From positions 2,294,001-2,358,000 of the forward strand of contig NZ_CP076543.1 of assembly GCF_030440515.1 (NCBI RefSeq): a stretch of DNA of 64,000 nucleotides, written 5' to 3'. This document shows, one piece after another, positions 1 through 8,561 of this stretch; within the stretch, counting starts at the first letter, position 1; each line of letters begins with the position of its first letter. Source of the stretch: Streptomyces xanthophaeus. GTDB taxonomy: Bacteria > Actinomycetota > Actinomycetes > Streptomycetales > Streptomycetaceae. Under the pieces are notes generated by a model. The model was given only the letters and a program-made list of their open reading frames with translations. It was not told where the DNA came from and ran no database searches. The translations under genes were made by a program, and so were the position numbers.

Positions 1-595
1 GGCCGTCCGGGCCGAGCAGGAGCACCCGGAATTCGCCGTTGCCCGGATTGGACAGGGCCTCGAATTCGGCCACGGACCAGTGGAACCAGCGCATGCAGAA
101 CAGCCGCATCGTCAGGCCGTGCGTCACCAGGAGCACGTTCTCGGGATGGTCGGGCGCCTCGAAGCTGCGGTAGAGACTCTCCAGGAAGGACCCGACCCTG
201 TCGTACACGTCGGCTCCCGACTCGCCCTGCGCGAACCGGTAGAAGAAGTGGCCGTAGGCGTCCCGGTACGCCTTCTGCAGCCGTACGTCGTTCTGGTCCT
301 GCCAGTTGCCCCAGTCCTGCTCGCGCAGGCGCGGCTCCTCGCGCATCCGCACCCGCGTCGGGTCCAGCCGGAGCTCCCGGAAGGTCTGCAGGGTGCGGCG
401 GTACGGGGAAACGTACGCGCTGATCGTCTCGGTGCCGAAGAGCTCACGCAGCCGGACGCCTGCCGCCGACGCCTGCTCGCGCCCGGCAGGGGTGAGCCGC
501 AGGGCGTGGTCGGGCTCCCGCTCGTACACGGAGTCGTCGGCGTTCCCCTCCGATTCCCCATGCCGGACAAGGACGATGCGCCGTGGTCGAACCAT
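1..595 (-). CDS. Histidine phosphatase family protein (3' end cut by window)
   Basis: This is a branch-1 histidine phosphatase (phosphoglycerate mutase-like fold), which hydrolyses phosphate esters through a phospho-histidine. The RHGE motif lies at residues 11-14, with His12 the likely nucleophile; the second His sits in VTHG near residue 159 and an acidic loop REQDWG begins near residue 91. The ATG at 595 opens the N-terminal strand directly ahead of RHGE, so little can be missing upstream. The reading frame is open to base 1, so the C-terminus lies outside; 198 residues are visible, most of a normal 200-230 residue family member. The substrate cannot be read from the sequence. It is a monocistron on the minus strand or the end gene of a run continuing to the left. 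Confidence 0.85.
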   Translation of the reverse strand, partial: MVRPRRIVLVRHGESEGNADDSVYEREPDHALRLTPAGREQASAAGVRLRELFGTETISAYVSPYRRTLQTFRELRLDPTRVRMREEPRLREQDWGNWQDQNDVRLQKAYRDAYGHFFYRFAQGESGADVYDRVGSFLESLYRSFEAPDHPENVLLVTHGLTMRLFCMRWFHWSVAEFEALSNPGNGEFRVLLLGPDG

Positions 596-669
596 TCCAC
601 GAGCCTATTCGGCGACCGGGCGGCCCGCCGACCGGGCACGCCGACGGGACCCCGGCGATCGTCGTACGG

Positions 670-1275
670 TCATACCGTCCAGGAGGGTTCGAGGTCGACG
701 ACATCGCCGGTGAGGGCCTCGACATCGGCCTGGATCTGGGCGCGCAGGGAGAGCCGCTCGACCCGCTCCTGCCGGTACTTGCCGTGCTCGGCGGCGGCGT
801 GCCACATCGAGAGCACCAGGAACTCCCGGCCCGGGGCCTCCCCGAAGAGGCCGCGGACCATACCGGGCGAGCCCGCCATCGCCGGGTTCCACACCTTCTC
901 CTGCATGAGGGCGAAGTGGTCGACCCGGCCCTCCCGGACCCGCGTGTGCGCGACCCGTACGACGTCGGCATCGGTGAAGCGCGGCTCGAAGCCGGTCTTC
1001 ACGTCGAAGCGGTGGTCGAAGAGCGTGACCCGCAGATCGGTGTAGGTGCCGTTCTGGGAGGCGGCCAGCCGGTCGTGCGAGCGGGCCATGAAGGAGTCGT
1101 AGAAGGACCGGCTCTCCCAGAACGCGAAGACATGCGCGACCCCCTGCCGGCCCCGGCTCCAGCCGCCGCCCTGCCCCCGGAATCCCGGCTCACCCGGCAG
1201 CCCCGCCCATTTTCGCTGCCCGCGCTCGAACCCGCGTCGGTCCGTCACCGTGCAGCGAATCCACTTGACCAGCAC
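670..1275 (-). CDS. YdbC-like / DUF4937 family protein
   Basis: This 201-residue protein has the pattern of the actinobacterial YdbC-like (DUF4937) family, a dimeric alpha/beta-barrel related to small monooxygenases and stress-response barrels. The GTG at 1275 gives the family N-terminus beginning VLVKWIRCTV; no in-frame ATG lies close upstream. Two similar halves can be seen, each with an aromatic strand region (VFAFWESRSFYDSF and the later HFALMQEKVW). No cofactor motif and no signal peptide are visible, so it is probably cytoplasmic. It follows an arylamine N-acetyltransferase gene on the same strand with a 32 bp gap, so the two may be co-transcribed. The biochemical function of the family is not known to me; the assignment rests on overall sequence pattern. 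Confidence 0.75.
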   Translation of the reverse strand: MLVKWIRCTVTDRRGFERGQRKWAGLPGEPGFRGQGGGWSRGRQGVAHVFAFWESRSFYDSFMARSHDRLAASQNGTYTDLRVTLFDHRFDVKTGFEPRFTDADVVRVAHTRVREGRVDHFALMQEKVWNPAMAGSPGMVRGLFGEAPGREFLVLSMWHAAAEHGKYRQERVERLSLRAQIQADVEALTGDVVDLEPSWTV

Positions 1276-1307
1276 TGCGCCATCGTACGGGCCAGGCGCG
1301 GCCCCGG

Positions 1308-2147
1308 TCAGTCCTCGGCGCGGTGGATCCGCACCAGTTCCGCCGCGTCCCGATCGGACAGCCGAAGCCCGAACTCCCGGTCGAGCAGGGCGAGCAGCCC
1401 GTCCGGGCCGACGATCTCCTGCTCGGCCCGGCCGTCGGGGTGCAGCCGGGTCAGTTCCCGCCCGACGAGCGCCTGGCGGACGCCGTCGCCCGGCTGCTGG
1501 ACGATCAGCCGCCCGGCGAAGGAGGAGGCGGGATGGCTGGAGCTGTAGTGGTTGAGTACGACGTAGTCGACGGGGTGGTAGCGCTGCGGGGAGAAGGCGT
1601 ACAGATCCCGCCAGGTGTCGCCGCGCAGCAGGCACAGCGCGAGGACGCCGTCCTCCTCCTCGCGGACGCGGTACGTCCACTCACCTTGCCGCGCCTCGGC
1701 GCCCGGCCGTCCCAGCGGCACCGGCTCCCGGGGCCCCTGGAAGCCGAACCCGGCGTCGCACAGCCACGGTTCACCCTCTACGGTGACGACGAGGACGGCG
1801 TGCGTCACCGCGAGGACCGAGTCCCCGCGGGTGCGGTTGCGGGCACCGCGCCCGGAGACCTCGAAGCCGATCCGCTCCAGGGCGGCGGCCAGCAGCGAGT
1901 TCTGCTCGTAGCAGTAGCCGCCGCGGCGGTGGTGCACGAGCTTGTCCTCGATCGACTTGAGGTCCAGCGCGACGGGGCGGCCGAGCAGGACGTCCAGGCT
2001 CTCGAAGGTGATGGCGGCGGTATGGGCGCGGTGCACTGCGTACAACGTGCGGAGGTCCGGCCGGAGTTCCCCGGACGGCCCTCGGTGCCCCCGATATCCG
2101 ATCCGGTCCAGATACGCGTCCAGGTCCAGCTCGTCACCGCTCCACAT
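1308..2147 (-). CDS. Arylamine N-acetyltransferase
   Basis: This 279-residue NAT-family enzyme transfers an acetyl group from acetyl-CoA to arylamines, hydrazines or, in some actinomycetes, an amine in secondary metabolism, through a Cys acyl intermediate. The Cys-His-Asp triad is complete: Cys79 in RGGYCYEQN, His116 in VTHAV and Asp131 in LCDAGFG. The N-terminal pattern LDLDAYLDRIGY and the later FxSLDVLLGRP segment are typical, and the length matches the usual 260-285. The start at 2147 (MWSGDELDLDAYL) is chosen because residues further upstream are low-complexity and unlike the family. No secondary-metabolism genes flank it, so detoxification or general acylation is the safer reading. Confidence 0.9.
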   Translation of the reverse strand: MWSGDELDLDAYLDRIGYRGHRGPSGELRPDLRTLYAVHRAHTAAITFESLDVLLGRPVALDLKSIEDKLVHHRRGGYCYEQNSLLAAALERIGFEVSGRGARNRTRGDSVLAVTHAVLVVTVEGEPWLCDAGFGFQGPREPVPLGRPGAEARQGEWTYRVREEEDGVLALCLLRGDTWRDLYAFSPQRYHPVDYVVLNHYSSSHPASSFAGRLIVQQPGDGVRQALVGRELTRLHPDGRAEQEIVGPDGLLALLDREFGLRLSDRDAAELVRIHRAED

Positions 2148-2242
2148 GACTGACCATCTCCCCGTTCCCCCGCCTCGTCGGCCACCGCACTGCCGTGAAA
2201 TCCGCAGGCGCGCGGTCACACGCGCCCCGCACAATGATCGGC

Positions 2243-3202
2243 ATGACGGCCCTGCACTCCAACCCGCTTTTCGACCGCCTCGCCGACGCCGAAAACATCC
2301 TGGTCACCGGGGCGGGCGGCGGGTTCGACATCTACGCCGGCCTCCCTGTGGCCCTGTCCCTCATGCACCAGGGCAAGCGGGTCCACCTGGCGAACCTCTC
2401 CTTCAGCGCGCTCGCCGGACTGCCCACCGAGGCGTGGGTGGCCCCCGACCTGGCCGCCGTCACCCCCGACTCCGCACCCCACCTGTCCTACTTCCCCGAG
2501 CGGACCCTGGCCCAGTGGCTGCAGGCACACGGCTACCCGGCCACCGTGTACGCCTTCCCCCAGACCGGGGTGCAGCCGCTGCGCGCCGCCTACCGCGAGC
2601 TGATCGACCTCCACCACATCGACGCGATCGTCCTGGTCGACGGCGGCACGGACATCCTGATGCGGGGCGACGAAGCCGGCCTCGGCACCCCCGAGGAGGA
2701 CCTCACCAGCGTCGCGGCGCTCGCCGCTCTGGAGGACGTACCCGAGCGCCTCGTCGTGTCGGTGGGCTTCGGTGTGGACGCGTACCACGGGGTCAGCCAC
2801 GGCCTGGTGCTGGAGAACATCGCGGCGCTGGAGCGCGCGGGCGCCTACCTCGGTGCGTTCTCCATACCGCGCGCCACCAGGGAGGGCGCTCTCTTCCTGG
2901 ACGCGGTGGCCCATGCCCAGAAGCAGACCCCGGACCGGCCCAGCATCGTGAACGGATCGATCGCCGCGGCCGTCCGGGGTTCCTTCGGTGACGTGCAGTT
3001 CACCAGCCGCACACGGGGCAGCGAGCTCTTCGTGAACCCGCTGATGTCGCTGTGCTTCGCCTTCGACCTGCCGGGGCTCGCCGCACGCTGCCTCTACCTG
3101 GACCGCATCGAGGACACCCACCTGATGCGCCAGGTCCATTCCCGGATCGCCGAGTTCCGTGAGGAGCTGGTCACCCGTCCGTCCCGCCGCATCCCCCATT
3201 GA
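2243..3202 (+). CDS. DUF1152 domain-containing protein
   Basis: This 319-residue soluble protein matches DUF1152, a Rossmann-like family of unknown function common in actinobacteria and archaea. Features include a glycine-rich loop near the N-terminus (VTGAGGGFDIYAG), an acidic VDGGTDILMRGDE segment near residue 135, and a second glycine-rich segment VSVGFGVDAYHGVSHG. These suggest a nucleotide or anionic ligand site, but no catalytic residues can be named. The ATG at 2243 is preferred; an in-frame ATG at 2234 would add three residues. The gene is divergent from the arylamine N-acetyltransferase (96 bp between start codons) and ends 13 bp from the converging amidohydrolase gene. Confidence 0.75.
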   Translation: MTALHSNPLFDRLADAENILVTGAGGGFDIYAGLPVALSLMHQGKRVHLANLSFSALAGLPTEAWVAPDLAAVTPDSAPHLSYFPERTLAQWLQAHGYPATVYAFPQTGVQPLRAAYRELIDLHHIDAIVLVDGGTDILMRGDEAGLGTPEEDLTSVAALAALEDVPERLVVSVGFGVDAYHGVSHGLVLENIAALERAGAYLGAFSIPRATREGALFLDAVAHAQKQTPDRPSIVNGSIAAAVRGSFGDVQFTSRTRGSELFVNPLMSLCFAFDLPGLAARCLYLDRIEDTHLMRQVHSRIAEFREELVTRPSRRIPH

Positions 3203-3215
3203 CCCGTGCCGGTCG

Positions 3216-4001
3216 TCAAAGTCCGAGCAGTTCCGCGAGGGTGCCGCCCAGCACGCGATCGCGCACCGTGCCCGGCCTGGTGACGCGTTCGACGGTGGCC
3301 CGAGCGAGGAACGGATCGCCGTACGGCGCGTCCGAGCCGAACAACGTGCGGTCGGGCACTTCGTCGATCGCCAGCCGCACCGCGAAGATGACGCCGGCCG
3401 TCGACAGTTCCAGGTACAGGTTCGGGGTCTCCCGGGCCAGCTCGATGGCGGTCAGCCAGTTCGACCCGCCGAGTTGGCTGATCACCAGGGGGACGGACGG
3501 GTGTGTGCGCGCGAGTCCGGCCAGAGTGGCGAGGTCCCCCGCCGTGGTCGGCGCGTACCCGTGCACGACCACCGGCAACCCGCCGTGATCGGCGGCCGCT
3601 CGAAGAACCGGCTCGATCCGGTCCGCCCGCTCCGGCGGCGGGGTCAGCTCACCGATGCCCCGGAAGCCCCGGCCGACGACCTCACGCTCGACGGCCGCCT
3701 CGATCTGCTGCGCCGGCTGATCCAGCCGGACCTTGCCGAAGCCGATGAAGCGATCGGGATACGCCGCACACGCCGCCGCGAGTTCCTCACCCGCGGCCCG
3801 GTGGCCGTCCGGATCGCCGGAACGTCCGCCGACCGTCTCGTGCAGCACACTCATCTCGCGCCGGAAGGAGGCCAGATCGGTGGCCCGCTCGGGATGCGGC
3901 CGGGTGCTGAAGAGCACCGCGCGGTCCACTCCTGCCTCGTCCAGCAGGGCGATGTGACGGTGCACGGGGTCGTGGACATGGCTGTGTGCATCGATGATCA
4001 A
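3216..4001 (-). CDS. Amidohydrolase family (TIM-barrel) hydrolase
   Basis: This 261-residue protein belongs to the amidohydrolase-2/TatD-like superfamily of metal-dependent TIM-barrel hydrolases and decarboxylases. The N-terminal metal motif is DAHSH (His6, His8), a third barrel His lies in VVVHGYAP, and the C-terminal metal Asp lies in LFGSDAPYGDP. It is close to the minimum size for the fold. The start ATG at 4001 places the metal motif at the extreme N-terminus, as in the family. It is transcribed divergently from a MerR regulator, and a MerR-type dyad lies inside what would be its promoter spacer, so control by that regulator is likely. The substrate is unknown. Confidence 0.85.
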   Translation of the reverse strand: MIIDAHSHVHDPVHRHIALLDEAGVDRAVLFSTRPHPERATDLASFRREMSVLHETVGGRSGDPDGHRAAGEELAAACAAYPDRFIGFGKVRLDQPAQQIEAAVEREVVGRGFRGIGELTPPPERADRIEPVLRAAADHGGLPVVVHGYAPTTAGDLATLAGLARTHPSVPLVISQLGGSNWLTAIELARETPNLYLELSTAGVIFAVRLAIDEVPDRTLFGSDAPYGDPFLARATVERVTRPGTVRDRVLGGTLAELLGL

Positions 4002-4065
4002 CGGAAGCTCCTGGTCAGGACCGGTGTAGGCGGCGGAATGCCGCCGCCGGTCCCATCGTTCAACG

Positions 4066-4086
4066 TTGACACGATGGCAAGGTCAA
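4066..4086 (-). promoter_or_regulatory. MerR-type operator/promoter of the amidohydrolase gene
   Basis: The dyad TTGAC-N11-GTCAA lies between the divergent amidohydrolase and MerR genes. Read on the minus strand, TTGACC serves as a -35 element and the dyad fills an unusually long spacer of about 19 bp before a weak -10 near 4056-4061. This over-long spacer is the hallmark of promoters that MerR proteins activate by untwisting DNA. The geometry points to the amidohydrolase, not merR itself, as the activated gene. Confidence 0.5.
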
Positions 4087-4102
4087 GCTCCGGGGAGAAG
4101 CA

Positions 4103-4456
4103 ATGCTGATCGGCCGGCTGGCCCAACGGACCGGGACGAGCGAGCGTCTGCTCCGGTACTACGAACGCGTCGGCCTTCTCGCTTCGACCCGCCGGGCCAA
4201 CGGATACCGCGACTACGACGATGCCGCCGAGCGGACGGTCGATCAGATCCGCGCCCTGCTGGCGGCCGGGCTGTCCACCAGCCTGATCAGGCAGGTGCTG
4301 CCCTGCGCCCTCGCGGACGGCTCGCTGCGCCCGTGCCCGGGAGTGCTGGACAAGCTGCGCGCGCAGCTCACCCACCTCGACCGGCGCGCCGAGGATTTGG
4401 CACAGGCCCGCCGGACTCTGCGGCAGGCCATCGCGGCAGCCGAACACGCCGAGTAG
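4103..4456 (+). CDS. MerR family transcriptional regulator
   Basis: This 117-residue regulator has an N-terminal winged helix-turn-helix of MerR type (IGRLAQRTGTSERLLRYYER, with GLL and GYRDYDD following) and a C-terminal coiled-coil dimerisation helix from about residue 80. Two cysteines in LPCALADGSLRPCPG (residues 73 and 83) are conserved in many short Streptomyces MerR proteins and could bind metal or sense redox, but no effector domain is present. It starts 102 bp from the divergent amidohydrolase gene, with a MerR-type dyad between them. It is followed by a short tandem repeat and a strong hairpin. Confidence 0.9.
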   Translation: MLIGRLAQRTGTSERLLRYYERVGLLASTRRANGYRDYDDAAERTVDQIRALLAAGLSTSLIRQVLPCALADGSLRPCPGVLDKLRAQLTHLDRRAEDLAQARRTLRQAIAAAEHAE

Positions 4457-4461
4457 CCGCA

Positions 4462-4501
4462 CGGCCGGGCTCGGCCGGGCTCGGCCGGGCTCGGCCGGGC
4501 T
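4462..4501. repeat. 10-bp tandem repeat, four copies
   Basis: The unit CGGCCGGGCT is repeated four times without change directly after the merR stop codon. It is non-coding and GC-only apart from the final T. It probably arose by slippage and may vary in copy number between strains. Confidence 0.9.
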
Positions 4502-4558
4502 CAACGGCCGGGCCGCACCTGCACCCGACGCGACCGCGGCGCCGGTGAAACGCGCGGT

Positions 4559-4586
4559 GGGGTGTCCGCGTCACCGCGAACACCCC
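4559..4586 (-). terminator. Hairpin terminator after nrdJ (possibly bidirectional)
   Basis: A 12-bp stem with one mismatch (GGGGTGTCCGCG against CGCGAACACCCC) encloses a 4-nt loop. It lies 38 bp beyond the nrdJ stop and about 100 bp beyond merR, between the two converging genes, so it could end both transcripts. There is no U-run, as is usual in Streptomyces. A weaker 6-bp hairpin lies at 4604-4619. Confidence 0.6.
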
Positions 4587-4624
4587 ACCCGAACAGCTAC
4601 CTCACGCCCCGCAGGGCGTCATGA

Positions 4625-7513
4625 TCAGCTGCAGCCGCTCGTCGAGCCGCAGCCCTCGCAGATGTAGCAGGAGCCGGCGCGCTGCATCTTCGTACCGCAC
4701 GAGAAGCAGAGCGGGGCGTCGGCGGAGACGCCGAGCTGCATCTCGACCAGTTCGGCGCTGCTGTGCGCGGTCTTCGGGGCCGGGACGGTGACGGCCGCGA
4801 CCGGCTTCGGGGCCGACGGAACCGCGGCCAGCGGGGTCGCCTGCGTCAGGGACTCAGTGTCCAGCTCGTCGTCGAGCGGCTCGTAGGAACCGGTGTCCAG
4901 GTGACGCTGGCGCTCCTCGGCGGTGTGGATGCCGAGGGCCGAGCGGGTCTCGAAGGGCAGGAAGTCCAGCGCCAGGCGGCGGAAGATGTAGTCGACGATC
5001 GACTGTGCCATCCGCACGTCCGGGTCGTCCGTCATGCCGGCCGGCTCGAAGCGCATGTTCGTGAACTTCGAGACGTACGTCTCCAGCGGAACGCCGTACT
5101 GCAGACCGACCGAGACGGCGATCGAGAAGGCGTCCATCATGCCCGCGAGGGTCGAGCCCTGCTTGGACATCTTCAGGAAGACCTCGCCCAGGCCGTCGTC
5201 CGGGTAGGAGTTCGCCGTCATGTAGCCCTCGGCGCCACCGACCGTGAAGGAGGTGGTGATGCCCGGGCGGCCCTTGGGGAGGCGCTTGCGGACGGGGCGG
5301 TACTCGATGACCTTCTCGACCGCGGCGCGGATGGTGTCCTCCGCCTTGGCGGTGACCTCCTCCTTCTCCTCTTCCTTCTTCTTCGCGGAGAGGGGCTGGC
5401 CGACCTTGCAGTTGTCGCGGTAGATCGCGAGCGCCTTGACGCCCATCTTCCACGCCTCGAAGTAGATCTCCTCGATCTCCTCGACGGTCGCCGTCTCCGG
5501 CATGTTGACCGTCTTCGAGATCGCGCCGGAGATCCAGGGCTGGATCGCGGCCATCATGCGGACGTGGCCCATCGCGGAGATGGAGCGCTCGCCCATGGCG
5601 CAGTCGAACACCGAGTAGTGCTCGGGCTTCAGGAACGGGGCGTCGACCACGACACCGTGCTCGGCGATGTGGGAGACGATCGCCTCGATCTGCTCCTCCT
5701 GGTAGCCCATGCGACGCAGGGCCTGCGGGACGGTGCCGTTGACGATCTGCATCGAGCCGCCGCCGACGAGCTTCTTGAACTTGACCAGGGCCAGGTCCGG
5801 CTCGACGCCCGTGGTGTCGCAGGACATCGCGAGACCGATGGTGCCGGTCGGCGCGAGGACGGAGGCCTGGGAGTTGCGGAAGCCGTTCTTCTCGCCGAGG
5901 CGCAGAACGTCCTGCCAGGCCTCGGTGGCCGCGGCCCAGATGCTGTTGTCCAGGTCCTCGGTGCGCGGCGCGACCGCGTTGGCGTCGGCGTGCTGCTTCA
6001 TGACGCGCTTGTGGGACTCGGCGTTGCGGGCGTAGCCGTCGTACGGGCCGACGATGGCGGCCAGCTCGGCGGAGCGCTTGTACGCGGTACCGGTCATCAG
6101 CGAGGTGATCGACGCGGCGAGGGTGCGGCCGCCGTCGGAGTCGTACGCGTGGCCGGTGGCCATCAGCAGGGCGCCGAGGTTGGCGTAGCCGATGCCCAGC
6201 TGGCGGAAGGCGCGGGTGTTCTCGCCGATCTTCTGCGTCGGGAAGTCCGCGAAGCAGATGGAGATGTCCATCGCGGTGATGACGAGCTCGACGACCTTGG
6301 CGAAGCGCTCGGCGTCGAAGGACTGGTTGCCCTTGCCGTCGTCGTTCAGGAACTTCATCAGGTTCAGCGAGGCGAGGTTGCAGGACGTGTTGTCCAGGTG
6401 CATGTACTCGCTGCACGGGTTCGACGCGGTGATGCGGCCGGACTCGGGGCAGGTGTGCCAGTTGTTGATCACACCGTCGTACTGGATGCCCGGGTCGGCA
6501 CAGGCCCACGCGGCCTCGGCGAGCTTGCGGAAGAGCGCCTTGGCGTCGACCTTCTCGATGACCTCACCGGTCATACGGGCTCGCAGGCCGAACTCGGTGC
6601 CGTTCTCGACGGCCGTCATGAACTCGTCGTTCACGCGGACGGAGTTGTTGGCGTTCTGGTACTGGACGGACGTGATGTCGTCGCCGCCCAGGTCCATGTC
6701 GAAGCCCGCGTCGCGCAGGGCGCGGATCTTCTCCTCCTCCTTCACCTTGGTCTCGATGAAGGCCTCGACGTCCGGGTGGTCCACGTCCAGGACGACCATC
6801 TTGGCCGCGCGGCGGGTGGCGCCGCCCGACTTGATCGTTCCTGCGGACGCGTCGGCGCCGCGCATGAAGGAGACCGGGCCGGAGGCGTTGCCGCCGGAGG
6901 AGAGGAGCTCCTTGGAGGAGCGGATGCGGGAGAGGTTCAGGCCGGCGCCGGAGCCGCCCTTGAAGATCATGCCCTCTTCCTTGTACCAGTCGAGGATCGA
7001 CTCCATGGAGTCGTCGACGGCCAGGATGAAGCAGGCGGAGACCTGCTGCGGCTGGGGCGTACCGACGTTGAACCACACCGGGGAGTTGAAGCTGAAGATC
7101 TGGTGCAGGAGGGCGTAGGTCAGCTCGTGCTCGAAGATCTCCGCGTCGGCGGGCGACGAGAAGTAGTCGAAGTCCTCGCCGGCCTTCGTGTACGTCTTCA
7201 CGATCCGGTCGATCAGCTGCTTCAGACCGGTCTCGCGCTGCGGGGTGCCGACCGCGCCGCGGAAGTACTTGCTGGTGACGATGTTGACCGCGTTCACCGA
7301 CCAGAAGTCGGGGAACTCGACACCACGCTGCTCGAAGTTGACCGAGCCGTCGCGCCAGTTGGTCATGACGACGTCACGGCGTTCCCAGCTCACCTCGTCG
7401 TAGGGGTGCACGCCCGGGGTGGTGTGGATGCGCTCGATACGCAGGCCGCCCTTGGCAGCCTTGGTCCCCTTGGCGCGGGAACCACGTGCCGAGCCGCTCG
7501 CCGTCTCTGTCAT
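4625..7513 (-). CDS. nrdJ: Vitamin B12-dependent ribonucleoside-diphosphate reductase (class II)
   Basis: NrdJ reduces ribonucleotides to deoxyribonucleotides with adenosylcobalamin as radical source, in the cytoplasm, without oxygen dependence. The 962-residue protein matches the long Streptomyces class II enzyme. Visible landmarks are the barrel cysteine segment QVSACFIL, the active-site motif NPCSEYMHLDNTSCNL, GTIG and the adjoining SCDTTGVEPD region, and a C-terminal zinc/thiol tail with four Cys (CFSCGTKM and CYICEGCG). An acidic, lysine-rich linker lies near residue 705. The ATG at 7513 is preceded by a strong GGAGGA site. It follows nrdR with a 144 bp gap; together they form the nrdRJ operon known from S. 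coelicolor. I see no cobalamin riboswitch, consistent with NrdR being the main control here. Confidence 0.97.
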   Translation of the reverse strand: MTETASGSARGSRAKGTKAAKGGLRIERIHTTPGVHPYDEVSWERRDVVMTNWRDGSVNFEQRGVEFPDFWSVNAVNIVTSKYFRGAVGTPQRETGLKQLIDRIVKTYTKAGEDFDYFSSPADAEIFEHELTYALLHQIFSFNSPVWFNVGTPQPQQVSACFILAVDDSMESILDWYKEEGMIFKGGSGAGLNLSRIRSSKELLSSGGNASGPVSFMRGADASAGTIKSGGATRRAAKMVVLDVDHPDVEAFIETKVKEEEKIRALRDAGFDMDLGGDDITSVQYQNANNSVRVNDEFMTAVENGTEFGLRARMTGEVIEKVDAKALFRKLAEAAWACADPGIQYDGVINNWHTCPESGRITASNPCSEYMHLDNTSCNLASLNLMKFLNDDGKGNQSFDAERFAKVVELVITAMDISICFADFPTQKIGENTRAFRQLGIGYANLGALLMATGHAYDSDGGRTLAASITSLMTGTAYKRSAELAAIVGPYDGYARNAESHKRVMKQHADANAVAPRTEDLDNSIWAAATEAWQDVLRLGEKNGFRNSQASVLAPTGTIGLAMSCDTTGVEPDLALVKFKKLVGGGSMQIVNGTVPQALRRMGYQEEQIEAIVSHIAEHGVVVDAPFLKPEHYSVFDCAMGERSISAMGHVRMMAAIQPWISGAISKTVNMPETATVEEIEEIYFEAWKMGVKALAIYRDNCKVGQPLSAKKKEEEKEEVTAKAEDTIRAAVEKVIEYRPVRKRLPKGRPGITTSFTVGGAEGYMTANSYPDDGLGEVFLKMSKQGSTLAGMMDAFSIAVSVGLQYGVPLETYVSKFTNMRFEPAGMTDDPDVRMAQSIVDYIFRRLALDFLPFETRSALGIHTAEERQRHLDTGSYEPLDDELDTESLTQATPLAAVPSAPKPVAAVTVPAPKTAHSSAELVEMQLGVSADAPLCFSCGTKMQRAGSCYICEGCGSTSGCS

Positions 7514-7657
7514 GCCGCTTCCTCCCATATGCGGGCAAAAACGCCCTAAAGTGCCATCGATATTCCGCGGCACGGTGCTGTGTCTTGTATCTACGTCTCT
7601 TCGCCTGGCCGACCGGCCGTGTCACGGCGCGTGAGCGCCCCGGCACGGGTGGTCCGG

Positions 7658-8170
7658 TCAGTCGGCGGCGGAGGCGGGCACGGGGACCTGGACGGTCCCA
7701 CCGCGCTCGCACTCTTCAGGATGAGGCCGCGGCACGCGGAGTTCCGCGATGGCGGTCTCGAAGTCTTCAAGGGTGTCGAAAGCTTTGTAGACGGAGGCGA
7801 AGCGCAGGTACGCGACCAGGTCGAGCTCCTGCAACGGGCCGAGTATGGCCAGACCCACGTCGTGGGTGGTCAGCTCGGCACTCCCGGTGGCGCGCAGCGC
7901 CTCCTCGACCCGCTGGCCGAGCTTGGCGAGGGCGTCCTCGGTGACCGGCCGCCCCTGGCACGCCTTGCGCACGCCGGAGATGACCTTGGTACGGCTGAAG
8001 GGTTCCGTCACTCCGCTGCGCTTGATCACCATCAGCGAGGCCGTCTCCACCGTCGTGAATCGACGGGAGCAGTCGGGGCACTGGCGGCGCCTGCGGATCG
8101 ACGTGCCGTCGTCCGTCGTGCGACTGTCGACGACGCGGCTGTCGGGGTGCCTGCAGAAGGGGCAGTGCAT
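7658..8170 (-). CDS. nrdR: Transcriptional repressor NrdR
   Basis: NrdR represses ribonucleotide reductase operons when dATP/ATP occupies its ATP-cone domain. The 170-residue protein starts with a zinc ribbon: Cys3, Cys6, Cys31 and Cys34 in MHCPFC and QCPDC, with an arginine-rich RRRRQ DNA-contact segment between them. The ATP-cone follows from about residue 46 ([15 protein letters not shown]). The ATG at 8170 has a GGAGGG ribosome site 10-14 bases ahead. It is the first gene of the nrdRJ operon, and two NrdR-box-like sequences lie 135-181 bp upstream, so autoregulation of the operon is expected. Confidence 0.96.
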   Translation of the reverse strand: MHCPFCRHPDSRVVDSRTTDDGTSIRRRRQCPDCSRRFTTVETASLMVIKRSGVTEPFSRTKVISGVRKACQGRPVTEDALAKLGQRVEEALRATGSAELTTHDVGLAILGPLQELDLVAYLRFASVYKAFDTLEDFETAIAELRVPRPHPEECERGGTVQVPVPASAAD

Positions 8171-8304
8171 GGTTCCCTCACCCTCCGTTTTGGCACGACC
8201 GAATCACCCCACGTAGCCCCTGAACGACGGAGGCGGACTCCGTCGGGGGCTCGTGAAGCAGCCACCAGCATATGCGATGACGGGGCCCTCGGAAGACCCG
8301 AGGA

Positions 8305-8321
8305 CCACAACCTCTGGGTGG
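8305..8321 (-). promoter_or_regulatory. NrdR box, promoter-proximal
   Basis: The sequence CCACAACCTCTGGGTGG is an imperfect palindrome (CCAC...GTGG) resembling the NrdR box. Its centre is about 31 bp, three helical turns, from the stronger box at 8336-8351. That is the spacing known for tandem NrdR boxes. Confidence 0.55.
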
Positions 8322-8335
8322 CAGCGCTCATCCAA

Positions 8336-8351
8336 CCACTAGATCTTGGGT
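8336..8351 (-). promoter_or_regulatory. NrdR box, distal
   Basis: CCACTAGATCTTGGGT agrees at about 12 of 16 positions with the NrdR box pattern ACACTATATCTAGTGT as I recall it, including the AT-rich centre. With the neighbouring box it forms the tandem pair expected ahead of nrdRJ. Confidence 0.6.
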
Positions 8352-8485
8352 TGTGGCGGATTTACGTGGCTCCGCGTGTCGCGGCGTCCGATAGGCGGAT
8401 ACGAGGCCTTCCGGTGCCACACTGGGCGCAGACCCGGAAGGCGGCGATCCGACCGGGAAGGGTACCGTAAGCGGCGGATGCCGAG

Positions 8486-8501
8486 CCGAACCCGCGTTCG
8501 G
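8486..8501 (+). promoter_or_regulatory. LexA (SOS) box, distal copy upstream of lexA
   Basis: CCGAACCCGCGTTCGG has the perfect actinobacterial SOS core CGAAC-N4-GTTCG. It is a better palindrome than the proximal box and lies 76 bp upstream of it, 139 bp ahead of the lexA start codon. Confidence 0.6.
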
Positions 8502-8561
8502 CGAACCGATCGTCCATACACCCCTTGATATGTCCACACAGGGCGATCTGCGATTTTTCAC

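Noticed and set aside
4763..7549. 928-codon open frame on the plus strand antisense to nrdJ
   Set aside because: It is the usual long antisense shadow of a high-GC gene. Its translation is rich in Arg, Gly, Val, Leu and Asp without any family motif, and nrdJ is certain.
7514..7657. Possible cobalamin riboswitch ahead of nrdJ
   Set aside because: The region is too short and lacks a recognisable B12 box; control by NrdR explains the operon.
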